Part shown: positions 49,888 to 57,300 of the stretch, piece after piece | How the letters are laid out: every line of letters begins with the position of its first letter | Position numbering within the stretch: position 1 is the first letter of the stretch | Origin: Pseudomonas gingeri | Lineage (GTDB): Bacteria > Pseudomonadota > Gammaproteobacteria > Pseudomonadales > Pseudomonadaceae | Length of the DNA: 64,000 nucleotides | Assembly (NCBI RefSeq): GCF_013385635.1 | Contig: NZ_JACAPR010000012.1 | Span: 124,001-188,000, forward strand | Direction of reading: 5' to 3' | The notes under the pieces: generated by a model | The model's database searches: none | What the model was told of the DNA's origin: nothing | What the model saw: only the letters and a program-made list of their open reading frames with translations | Made by a program: the position numbers and the translations under genes

Positions 49888-50427
49888 ATGAAAAACACCA
49901 CCATAAACAAACAGAAGAACAACTACAAACCCCATGATCTAGAGTTCGCCATCAGCGAGTTCATCAAGCGCGGCGGAGCGATAGAGTCCGCCTCGGCCAA
50001 AGAAACGATCAGGGATAATTGTGAAACCCTGATCCCCGCGGAAAAACAAATCGACACAAAGGAAGAATATGCAAGAAAAGTTGAGTTACTGAAAAACCTC
50101 ATAACAAAGGGTGCTGGAATATCTGCCCTGCAATACTCATTGAAAATGAATAAAGGCGAGATAAGAAGAATTGCCCAGGAACAAGGGTTGAGGATCCCCC
50201 ATCGCCGTCCATTGTCCACGACCCGAAAATACCGAAGTACTCTTTCAGAGCCTGCCGACTCACTCGCAGACGATGTAATCGCCGGACACGCCATGCACTA
50301 CGCTGCATTGGGATATACCGCCATGGAGATTGCCCAGGCGCTGGAACTGACGGTCCGCCAGGTATGGGAGCTCGGCAGGAGCTATCGATTCGAACTCAGG
50401 CATCATCGAGACGACCCAAGGGAATGA
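49888..50427 (+). CDS. Hypothetical protein with two HTH-like segments
   Basis: 179 residues, not recognised. The N-terminus is Lys/Asn-rich and AT-rich in codons (MKNTTINKQKNNYKPHDLEF). Residues about 77-105 (GAGISALQYSLKMNKGEIRR, then IAQEQGLRIP) and 135-165 (ALGYTAMEIAQALELTVRQVWELGRSY) look like two helix-turn-helix or sigma-region-like units separated by a linker, so DNA binding is plausible. Codon usage in the first half differs from neighbours. Single gene between the orphan regulator and argG; possibly horizontally acquired. Confidence 0.6.
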   Translation: MKNTTINKQKNNYKPHDLEFAISEFIKRGGAIESASAKETIRDNCETLIPAEKQIDTKEEYARKVELLKNLITKGAGISALQYSLKMNKGEIRRIAQEQGLRIPHRRPLSTTRKYRSTLSEPADSLADDVIAGHAMHYAALGYTAMEIAQALELTVRQVWELGRSYRFELRHHRDDPRE

Positions 50428-50549
50428 ACACCAGGTTTATTCCCAGATGAAGAGAACCTCTCCCTACCCTGTCTCCCGCCTGATACCCCTTCCGCCTGAC
50501 CGCATAGCCCGACGCTCCCCAGGAGCCACCGGAACATCGATTACCGGGC

Positions 50550-50583
50550 AAAAAAAACCCCAACCTGCCGGCCGGGGTTTTTC
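50550..50583 (-). terminator. Rho-independent terminator of argG
   Basis: AAACCCC ... GGGGTTTTT around an inner GCCGGC-containing loop, directly after the argG stop in its direction; it also has an A-run on the other side, so it can act in both directions. Confidence 0.8.
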
Positions 50584-50598
50584 ATGCAAACGGGCGGA

Positions 50599-51816
50599 TC
50601 AGAACAGCTTGCGCCCTTTGTTTGCGGCAATGCGCATGCGCAGTGCGTTCAGCTTGATGAAGCCTGCCGCGTCAGCCTGGTTGTAGGCGCCGCCGTCTTC
50701 TTCGAACGTCGCGATATTGGCATCGAACAGCGACTCGTCGGACTTGCGCCCGGTCACGATCACGTTGCCCTTGTACAGTTTCAGGCGCACCACACCGTTC
50801 ACGTGTGCCTGGGACGCATCGATCATCTGTTGCAGCATCAGACGCTCAGGGCTCCACCAGTAGCCGGTGTAGATCAGGCTGGCGTACTTGGGCATCAACT
50901 CGTCTTTCAGGTGAGCGACTTCACGGTCCAGGGTGATCGACTCGATCGCCCGGTGCGCGCGCAGCATGATGGTGCCACCTGGGGTTTCGTAGCAGCCGCG
51001 GGACTTCATGCCCACATAGCGGTTCTCGACGATATCCAGACGACCGATACCGTGTTCGCCACCGATGCGGTTCAGGGTCGCCAGCACGGTGGCCGGGGTC
51101 ATTTCGACGCCGTCCAGCGCGACGATATCACCGTTGCGGTAGGTCAGCTCCAGGTACTGAGCCTTGTCGGGAGCGTTCTCCGGGGAGACGGTCCAACGCC
51201 ACATATCTTCTTCGTGCTCGGTCCAGGTGTCTTCCAGCACGCCGCCTTCATAGGAGATGTGCAGCAGGTTGGCATCCATCGAGTACGGGGATTTCTTCTT
51301 GCCATGACGCTCGATCGGGATCGCGTGCTTTTCAGCGTAATCCATCAGCTTTTCACGGGACAACAGGTCCCATTCGCGCCATGGAGCGATGACCTTGACG
51401 CCAGGCTTGAGGGCGTAGGCACCGAGTTCGAAACGAACCTGGTCGTTGCCCTTGCCGGTAGCGCCATGGGAAATGGCATCGGCGCCGGTTTCGTTGGCGA
51501 TTTCAATCAGGCGCTTGGCGATCAGCGGACGTGCGATGGAAGTACCCAGCAGGTACTCGCCTTCGTAGACGGTGTTGGCGCGGAACATCGGGAAGACGAA
51601 ATCACGCACGAATTCTTCGCGCAGGTCGTCGATATAGATCTCTTTCACGCCCATGGCCTGCGCCTTGGCACGGGCAGGCTCGACCTCTTCGCCCTGACCC
51701 AGGTCAGCAGTGAAGGTCACCACTTCACAGTTATAAGTATCCTGCAGCCACTTGAGGATCACCGAAGTGTCCAGGCCGCCGGAATACGCGAGAACGACCT
51801 TGTTTACGTCGGCCAT
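50599..51816 (-). CDS. argG: Argininosuccinate synthase
   Basis: 405 residues, arginine biosynthesis: citrulline + aspartate + ATP to argininosuccinate. P-loop AYSGGLDTSV, then VVTFTADLGQGEE, AISHGATGKGNDQVRFELG and SPYSMDANLLHISYEGG. Start ATG 51816 (MADVNKVVLAYSGGLDTS). A tandem ArgR-type operator lies just upstream (51876-51912). Same neighbour, motY, as in P. aeruginosa. Confidence 0.97.
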   Translation of the reverse strand: MADVNKVVLAYSGGLDTSVILKWLQDTYNCEVVTFTADLGQGEEVEPARAKAQAMGVKEIYIDDLREEFVRDFVFPMFRANTVYEGEYLLGTSIARPLIAKRLIEIANETGADAISHGATGKGNDQVRFELGAYALKPGVKVIAPWREWDLLSREKLMDYAEKHAIPIERHGKKKSPYSMDANLLHISYEGGVLEDTWTEHEEDMWRWTVSPENAPDKAQYLELTYRNGDIVALDGVEMTPATVLATLNRIGGEHGIGRLDIVENRYVGMKSRGCYETPGGTIMLRAHRAIESITLDREVAHLKDELMPKYASLIYTGYWWSPERLMLQQMIDASQAHVNGVVRLKLYKGNVIVTGRKSDESLFDANIATFEEDGGAYNQADAAGFIKLNALRMRIAANKGRKLF

Positions 51817-51875
51817 GCCATCACTCCACGGGGTTGTACGGAAAGACGTCGATTCTACCGACCAAAACCATGGAT

Positions 51876-51912
51876 TTACAGGGGCGCGACAGCTAAGGAC
51901 GACAAAGCGACA
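51876..51912 (-). promoter_or_regulatory. Tandem ArgR operator upstream of argG
   Basis: On the minus strand, two TGTCGC half-sites start exactly 21 bp apart (complements at 51907-51912 and 51886-51891). The promoter-proximal one is followed by N8 and AA, the full P. aeruginosa ArgR half-site pattern TGTCGC-N8-AA; the distal one has CC instead of AA. Located 60-96 bp before the argG start. Confidence 0.7.
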
Positions 51913-51945
51913 GATAATGTCGAACGGGCGACGACGACAGCCGAT

Positions 51946-52851
51946 TCAGGAAGTCGCCGCCGCATTTCCCGCCGATGCGGTCGGGGCCGGCTTTTCAGGC
52001 GCCGGGACGCGCTCGAGGTGAATATTGACCCGGCGGTTCTTCGCCCGGTTGGCGGGGTTGGTATTGGGTGCCAGCGGATAACGCTCGCCATGGAAACGCA
52101 TGACGATCTGCGACTCCGGGATGCCGTTGGCCTTGAAGAACTCCATCACCGAAAGGGCACGACGACGCGACAGGTCGCGGTTGGTCAGGCGATTGCCGCT
52201 GTTGTCCGAGTGCCCGTCGAGTTCGATGTGATTGACGCTCGGGTCAGCCTTGATGAAGTCAAGCATCACCTGCAACTGGGCCTTGGCCTGGGCGTCGAGG
52301 TCGATGCCACCACCGGGAAAACCGATCTCGGTCTGCTTCACCTGCTCGAAGTTCTTCGGCAGCAACTTGGCGGTACAGGCCTGGAAGTCGCTGTAGGCCT
52401 GGGTGAACTTCACCGGTAGCAGCCGCACTTCGGAAACCCCGCCGTCCCGCGAGTAATGGCGGATGACCGGGCTGCGGCCATCGAGCAAGCCGTGGAACAA
52501 ACCACCGGCCTGGCCCTGGGAACTGTTGAACAGGACATCACCGTTGCCGACCTTCACCGATCCCAGGTTGATATCGCCACGCCCGGGTTGCCAGGGCGCG
52601 GCTGCGGCCAGCAGGGTCGCCGAACCACCGCCGAGCACGTGGTTATAGGATTTCAGGCGAAAGATCGCCTGCTCGCCGGCGCGGCGCACGAACTCGCCCG
52701 AACCGAAGTCGGTGATCGGCTGGGCCAGCCGGCACTCGAACTTGTCACCTTCCACCTTCCACTCGATGCTCTCCAGACGGGTCTGGAAGGTCAGCGCCAT
52801 GGCGGGCAGGCTGGCGAACATACTGAGCAGGGCTAAATAACGCTGGCGCAC
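51946..52851 (-). CDS. motY: Flagellar motor protein MotY
   Basis: 301 residues from GTG 52851, GGAG six bases upstream; the 7-residue longer GTG start has no ribosome site. Signal peptide MRQRYLALLSMFASLPAMA. N-terminal MotY domain (about 20-150), then OmpA peptidoglycan-binding domain (HIELDGHSDNSGNRLTNRDLSRRRA, MRFHGERYPLAPNTNPANRAKNRRVNIHLE). Forms the T-ring at the base of the polar flagellum for stator anchoring. Located between argG and pyrC as PA3526. Confidence 0.92.
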   Translation of the reverse strand: MRQRYLALLSMFASLPAMALTFQTRLESIEWKVEGDKFECRLAQPITDFGSGEFVRRAGEQAIFRLKSYNHVLGGGSATLLAAAAPWQPGRGDINLGSVKVGNGDVLFNSSQGQAGGLFHGLLDGRSPVIRHYSRDGGVSEVRLLPVKFTQAYSDFQACTAKLLPKNFEQVKQTEIGFPGGGIDLDAQAKAQLQVMLDFIKADPSVNHIELDGHSDNSGNRLTNRDLSRRRALSVMEFFKANGIPESQIVMRFHGERYPLAPNTNPANRAKNRRVNIHLERVPAPEKPAPTASAGNAAATS

Positions 52852-53007
52852 GGGAGGCTCCAATGGTTCCACGACTTTGAGACTGGCGTACCGGTTCTAC
52901 GCCATACGTTCTGGATATCGGTCGCTTGCGGCAAAACTTGATAGCGGGTGCCTGAGAGAGTCTTTTCCGGTAGCATTCCCATCAGTTCGACCCGCCTGGA
53001 ATCCCCA

Positions 53008-54054
53008 ATGTCCGACCGCCTGACCCTGCTGCGTCCCGACGACTGGCATATTCATCTTCGCGATGGTGCTGTGTTACCCCACACTGTAGCGGATGTTGCG
53101 CGCACCTTTGGTCGCGCCATCATCATGCCCAACCTGGTGCCTCCGGTACGCAACGCCGCCGAGGCCAATGCCTATCGCCAGCGCATTCTCGCGGCGCGGC
53201 CGGCCGGCAGCCGTTTCGAACCGCTGATGGTGCTCTACCTCACCGATCGCACCCAGCCCGAGGAAATCCGCGCCGCCAAGGCCTGCGGTTTTGTCCACGC
53301 AGCCAAGCTCTATCCGGCCGGCGCGACCACCAACTCGGACTCCGGCGTGACCAGCGTGGACAAGATCTTCCCGGTCCTGGAAGCCATGGCCGAAGTCGGC
53401 ATGCCCCTGCTGATCCACGGTGAAGTGACCCGCGGCGACGTCGACGTGTTCGACCGCGAGAAGCTGTTCATCGACGAACACATGCGCCGTGTGGTCGAAC
53501 ATTTCCCGACGCTGAAAGTCGTATTCGAGCACATCACCACCGCCGACGCGGTGCAGTTCGTCAACGAGGCTTCAGCCAACGTCGGCGCGACCATCACCGC
53601 GCACCACCTGCTCTACAACCGCAACCACATGCTGGTGGGCGGTATCCGGCCGCACTTCTACTGCCTGCCGATCCTCAAGCGCAACACCCACCAGCAGGCT
53701 CTGCTCGACGCCGCCACCAGCGGCAGCGAGAAGTTCTTCCTCGGCACCGACTCGGCCCCCCACGCCCAGCACGCCAAGGAAGCCGCCTGTGGTTGCGCCG
53801 GCTGCTATACCGCTTATGCAGCCATCGAGCTGTATGCCGAGGCATTCGAACAACGCAATGCCCTGGACAAGCTCGAAGGTTTCGCCAGCTTGCACGGCCC
53901 ACGCTTCTACGGCCTGGAACCGAACAGCGAGCGCATCACCCTGGTCCGCGAAGAGTGGACCGCCCCTGCCAGCCTGCCATTTGGCGAGCTGTCCGTAATC
54001 CCGCTGCGCGCCGGTGAAAAACTGCGCTGGCGCCTGCTGGAGGAAACGCTGTGA
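53008..54054 (+). CDS. pyrC: Dihydroorotase
   Basis: 348 residues from ATG 53008. Pyrimidine synthesis, closing the dihydroorotate ring. Zinc ligands in DDWHIHLRDG, carboxylated Lys in AAKLYPAGATTNSDSGV, then LLIHGEVTRGDVDVFDRE, VFEHITTADA and FLGTDSAPH. Full length. Its stop overlaps the rnt start (GTGA). Confidence 0.97.
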   Translation: MSDRLTLLRPDDWHIHLRDGAVLPHTVADVARTFGRAIIMPNLVPPVRNAAEANAYRQRILAARPAGSRFEPLMVLYLTDRTQPEEIRAAKACGFVHAAKLYPAGATTNSDSGVTSVDKIFPVLEAMAEVGMPLLIHGEVTRGDVDVFDREKLFIDEHMRRVVEHFPTLKVVFEHITTADAVQFVNEASANVGATITAHHLLYNRNHMLVGGIRPHFYCLPILKRNTHQQALLDAATSGSEKFFLGTDSAPHAQHAKEAACGCAGCYTAYAAIELYAEAFEQRNALDKLEGFASLHGPRFYGLEPNSERITLVREEWTAPASLPFGELSVIPLRAGEKLRWRLLEETL

Positions 54055-54728
54055 GTGAAGACCATTTCGATGACGAACTGGAAGGCAATGGCAACTCAGG
54101 TGGCTCCCGTCACCCGATGGCCGCGCGCTTTCGCGGCTACCTGCCGGTCGTCGTCGATGTAGAAACCGGTGGCTTCAACGCCGCCACCGATGCGCTGCTG
54201 GAAATCGCCGCGACCACCATCGGCATGGACGAAAAAGGTTTCGTGTTCCCCGAGCACACCTACTTCTTCCGGGTCGAACCCTTCGAAGGCGCCAATATCG
54301 AGGCCGCGGCCCTGGAGTTCACCGGGATCAAGCTCGATCACCCGCTGCGCATGGCCGTCAGCGAAGAAACCGCGCTGACCGACATCTTCCGTGGGGTGCG
54401 CAAGGCGCTGAAGGCCAACGGCTGCAAGCGCGCGATCCTGGTCGGACACAACAGCAGCTTCGACCTGGGCTTCCTCAACGCCGCCGTCGCGCGCCTGGAC
54501 ATGAAACGTAATCCGTTTCATCCGTTCTCCAGCTTCGACACCGCCAGCCTTGCCGGCCTGGCCTATGGCCAGACCGTGCTGGCGAAGGCCTGCCAGGCCG
54601 CCGATATCGACTTCGATGGTCGTGAAGCCCACTCTGCGCGCTACGACACCGAGAAGACCGCCGAACTGTTCTGCGGCATCGTCAATCGCTGGAAGGAAAT
54701 GGGCGGCTGGGAAGACTTCAACGACTGA
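54051..54728 (+). CDS. rnt: Ribonuclease T
   Basis: 225 residues, GTG start overlapping the pyrC stop. DEDDh 3'-5' exonuclease that matures tRNA and 5S rRNA ends. VVVDVETGGFNAATDALLEIA (Exo I), GHNSSFDLGFLNAA (Exo II), AHSARYDTEKTAELF (Exo III with catalytic His). Dimeric enzyme. Confidence 0.96.
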   Translation: MSEDHFDDELEGNGNSGGSRHPMAARFRGYLPVVVDVETGGFNAATDALLEIAATTIGMDEKGFVFPEHTYFFRVEPFEGANIEAAALEFTGIKLDHPLRMAVSEETALTDIFRGVRKALKANGCKRAILVGHNSSFDLGFLNAAVARLDMKRNPFHPFSSFDTASLAGLAYGQTVLAKACQAADIDFDGREAHSARYDTEKTAELFCGIVNRWKEMGGWEDFND

Positions 54729-54754
54729 TCGCTTGCCAGCGCAGATCCCGCCCA

Positions 54755-54788
54755 TAAAAAAACCGGCCCTCAAAGGCCGGTTTTTTTG
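54755..54788. terminator. Bidirectional rho-independent terminator between rnt and the peroxiredoxin
   Basis: AAAAAAACCGGCC-CTCAAA-GGCCGGTTTTTTT; 8-bp stem flanked by A and T runs, so it ends both convergent genes. Confidence 0.9.
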
Positions 54789-54804
54789 TCCGTGAAACGA
54801 CGGC

Positions 54805-55407
54805 TTACAGCTTGCCGGCGTTCTCGGTCAGGTACTTGGCAACGCCTTCTGGCGAAGCGTCCATGCCCTTGTCGCCTTTTTTCCAGTTGGCCGGGCAGAC
54901 TTCACCGTGCTCTTCGTGGAATTGCAGGGCGTCGACCAGACGGATCAGCTCTTCCATGTTACGCCCCAGCGGCAGGTCGTTGATGATCTGCGAACGGACA
55001 ACACCCTTGTCGTCGATCAGGAACGCGCCACGGAAAGCCACGCCATCGACGGACTCGACGTCGTAGGCCTTGGCGATGTCGTGCTTCATGTCGGCAGCCA
55101 TGGTGTATTTGACCTTGCCGATGCCGCCATCATTGATGGCAGTGTTGCGCCAGGCGTTGTGGGTGAAGTGCGAGTCGATGGAAACGGCAACCACTTCAAC
55201 GTTACGCGCCTTGAAATCGTCCATGCGGTGGTCCAGGGCGATCAGCTCGGACGGGCAGACGAAGGTGAAGTCCAGCGGGTAGAAGAACACCAGGCCGTAT
55301 TTGCCTTTGATGGCCGAGGACAGGGTGAAGCTGTCGACGATTTCGCCATTGCCCAGTACGGCCGGGACGGTGAAGTCGGGGGCTTGTTTGCCTACGAGTA
55401 CGCTCAT
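54805..55407 (-). CDS. 2-Cys peroxiredoxin (AhpC/TSA type)
   Basis: 200 residues from ATG 55407, AGGAG upstream; longer in-frame starts are not credible. Peroxidatic Cys51 in DFTFVCPSE, resolving Cys171 in EHGEVCPANW, conserved Arg region and FLIDDKGVVR. Reduces H2O2 and organic hydroperoxides. Likely PA3529 equivalent. Divergent from bfd, hence shares the Fur-box region. Confidence 0.95.
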   Translation of the reverse strand: MSVLVGKQAPDFTVPAVLGNGEIVDSFTLSSAIKGKYGLVFFYPLDFTFVCPSELIALDHRMDDFKARNVEVVAVSIDSHFTHNAWRNTAINDGGIGKVKYTMAADMKHDIAKAYDVESVDGVAFRGAFLIDDKGVVRSQIINDLPLGRNMEELIRLVDALQFHEEHGEVCPANWKKGDKGMDASPEGVAKYLTENAGKL

Positions 55408-55638
55408 TGGATATCTCCTGGTGTAGTAACGTTCAGAACAAGATCGCACCCAGCCTGCCAGCCTTGAGCGACAAGCCTGTGACACGATCCCGTTTCCTTG
55501 GAACCGACCATCATACACCGCGTTTTTTGACGTTCCTAAACGGTTTTTGCAAAGTCGCCCCCGACGCCGATTACCACGCGCCACCCCCCGTTCGTCAGCC
55601 AACGACCGATCTGACAAAAAGCTTACATAAACCACTTT

Positions 55639-55657
55639 GACAATCATTCTCGTTAAC
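55639..55657. promoter_or_regulatory. Fur box between the peroxiredoxin gene and bfd
   Basis: GACAATCATTCTCGTTAAC agrees with the 19-bp Fur consensus GATAATGATAATCATTATC at 13 positions. It lies 49 bp before the bfd start, so bfd should be induced at low iron. The 298-bp gap has no gene. Confidence 0.7.
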
Positions 55658-55705
55658 ATTAAGATCCATGGCAATTGAGCCCTAACCAGCGACGGTTCTC
55701 ACCTT

Positions 55706-55924
55706 ATGTATGTCTGCCTCTGCACTGGCGTCACCGACGGACAAATCCGCGATGCGATCTTCGAGGGTTGCTGCAGCTACCGCGAAGTGCGTCAGGCCAC
55801 CGGTGTTGCCAGCCAATGCGGCAAATGTGCGTGCCTGGCCAAGCAAGTGGTACGCGAAACCCTGACCGAACTGCAAAGCAGCCAGGCAGCCTTGCCCTAC
55901 GCGGCAGAATTTTCAGCGGCGTAA
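55706..55924 (+). CDS. bfd: Bacterioferritin-associated ferredoxin
   Basis: 72 residues with four cluster cysteines, C4 and C6 (VCLCTGVTDG) and C38 and C41 (SQCGKCACLAK), binding [2Fe-2S]. It donates electrons to bacterioferritin to release stored iron. The gene precedes bfrB as in P. aeruginosa. Confidence 0.95.
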   Translation: MYVCLCTGVTDGQIRDAIFEGCCSYREVRQATGVASQCGKCACLAKQVVRETLTELQSSQAALPYAAEFSAA

Positions 55925-55940
55925 ATGCCGCGATTCAAAG

Positions 55941-55967
55941 AACCGGACTTAGTGTCCGGTTTTTTTA
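55941..55967 (+). terminator. Rho-independent terminator after bfd
   Basis: AACCGGAC-TTAGT-GTCCGGTT then TTTTTT. It separates bfd from bfrB, which has its own promoter. Confidence 0.9.
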
Positions 55968-56069
55968 TGCCTGTAATTCAATCGCTTAGCCTCAAGACGC
56001 GGAACACAAACATTCTTATTCCGATTAATTTTCATATATTATTCAATAACTTAGGTTTGACACTCGAAG

Positions 56070-56097
56070 TTGTCGGGATCAAACTCTGCCTTATAGA
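56070..56097 (+). promoter_or_regulatory. Candidate bfrB promoter
   Basis: TTGTCG, 16 bp, TATAGA, about 26 bp before the bfrB ATG, in an AT-rich leader; a TTGACA also occurs at 56056 but has no -10 at good spacing. Confidence 0.4.
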
Positions 56098-56123
56098 CAG
56101 CTATTACAGGGCAGGACCCCATC

Positions 56124-56597
56124 ATGAAAGGCGACAAATCAGTCATCCAGCATCTCAACAAGATCCTTGCCAATGAACTGGTCGCGATCAATCAATACTT
56201 CCTGCATGCCCGCATGTATGAGGATTGGGGCCTGAACAAGCTGGGCAAGCACGAGTACCACGAGTCCATCGACGAGATGAAACACGCGGACAAGCTGATC
56301 AAGCGCATCCTGTTCCTCGAGGGCCTGCCGAACGTGCAGGACCTGGGCAAGCTGCATATCGGCGAGAACACCAAGGAAATGCTCGAGTGCGACCTGAAGA
56401 TTGAAAGAACAGGCCACAAGGATCTGAAAGAAGCGATTGCCCACTGCGAAAAGACCGGTGATTTCGGCAGCCGTGAACTGCTGGAAGATATCCTCGAGTC
56501 CGAAGAAGAACATATCGACTGGCTGGAAACCCAACTGGGCCTGATCGATAAGGTCGGCATCGAAAACTATCTGCAATCGCAGATGGGCGACGAATAA
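56124..56597 (+). CDS. bfrB: Bacterioferritin BfrB
   Basis: 157 residues: MKGDKSVIQHLNKILANEL start, haem-binding Met52-type region and ferroxidase ligands Glu18, Glu51, His54, Glu94, Glu127, His130 in the blocks LANELVAINQYF, HESIDEMKHADK and ESEEEHIDW. Forms the 24-mer iron store. Works with Bfd. Confidence 0.96.
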   Translation: MKGDKSVIQHLNKILANELVAINQYFLHARMYEDWGLNKLGKHEYHESIDEMKHADKLIKRILFLEGLPNVQDLGKLHIGENTKEMLECDLKIERTGHKDLKEAIAHCEKTGDFGSRELLEDILESEEEHIDWLETQLGLIDKVGIENYLQSQMGDE

Positions 56598-56613
56598 CCC
56601 GCCCCCAATAAAA

Positions 56614-56650
56614 AGCCCCGCACTCTTGTTCAGAGTGCGGGGCTTTTTTA
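56614..56650 (+). terminator. Strong rho-independent terminator after bfrB
   Basis: AGCCCCGCACTCT-TGTTC-AGAGTGCGGGGCT, a 13-bp perfect stem followed by TTTTTT. Confidence 0.95.
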
Positions 56651-56680
56651 TAGGTGCCGGATAAGCAGACACCTATTCCT

Positions 56681-56706
56681 GCAGGAGCCGGCTTGCCGGC
56701 TCCTGC
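56681..56706. repeat. REP palindrome
   Basis: GCAGGAGCCGGCT-TGCC-GGCTCCTGC, same family as at 26993, immediately before the grxD stop. Confidence 0.8.
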
Positions 56707-56714
56707 AAGGCCGA

Positions 56715-57053
56715 TCAGGCTTCGGTCTTGGCCGCGGCTTTCTCGGCAGCGTCCTTGACCAGGGCTTGCAGCTCACCGTTGGCGAACATTTCAGCCATGA
56801 TGTCGCTACCGCCAACCAGCTCACCGCCGACCCACAGTTGCGGGAAGGTTGGCCAGTTGGCGTACTTTGGCAGGTTGGCGCGAATTTCCGGGTTCTGCAG
56901 GATGTCCACGTAGGCGAACTTCTCACCACAGCCCATGACAGCTTGAGCGGCTTTCGCGGAGAAGCCACATTGTGGGGCATTCGGCGAGCCTTTCATGTAA
57001 AGCAGAATGGTGTTGTTGGCAATCTGCTCTTTAATCGTTTCGATGATATCCAT
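56715..57053 (-). CDS. grxD: Monothiol glutaredoxin GrxD
   Basis: 112 residues with the CGFS active site (Cys29; QCGFSAKA), WPTFPQLWVGGELVGGSDI for glutathione contact, and a C-terminal Ala/Lys tail. Carries [2Fe-2S] clusters between assembly proteins. Typical neighbour of the bacterioferritin genes. Confidence 0.96.
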   Translation of the reverse strand: MDIIETIKEQIANNTILLYMKGSPNAPQCGFSAKAAQAVMGCGEKFAYVDILQNPEIRANLPKYANWPTFPQLWVGGELVGGSDIMAEMFANGELQALVKDAAEKAAAKTEA

Positions 57054-57250
57054 GGAACACCTCGGCTAAACTTTCCGACTCAGTTGTCGGCACGGTGACG
57101 CATTGTATCGGAAAGCCGAGCGTGGTGCTCGGTCTCCCCGACGGATATCGCTCTGGCATGGCCGCCTGCGGCGGTTCGTCGGAACGCCGCCCGGACCAAG
57201 CCCACAATGTCCCCCAGCGATACACAAATTCCAAGCCTTGCTCGAAACTT

Positions 57251-57274
57251 GTAGGAGCTGGCTTGCCTGCGAAC
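57251..57274. repeat. REP element
   Basis: GTAGGAGCTGGCTTGCCTGCGAAC, a single REP in the 247-bp gap between grxD and the molybdopterin gene. I see no gene in the rest of that gap. Confidence 0.75.
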
Positions 57275-57300
57275 CGCGCAGCGACCAGGCGACATACCAC

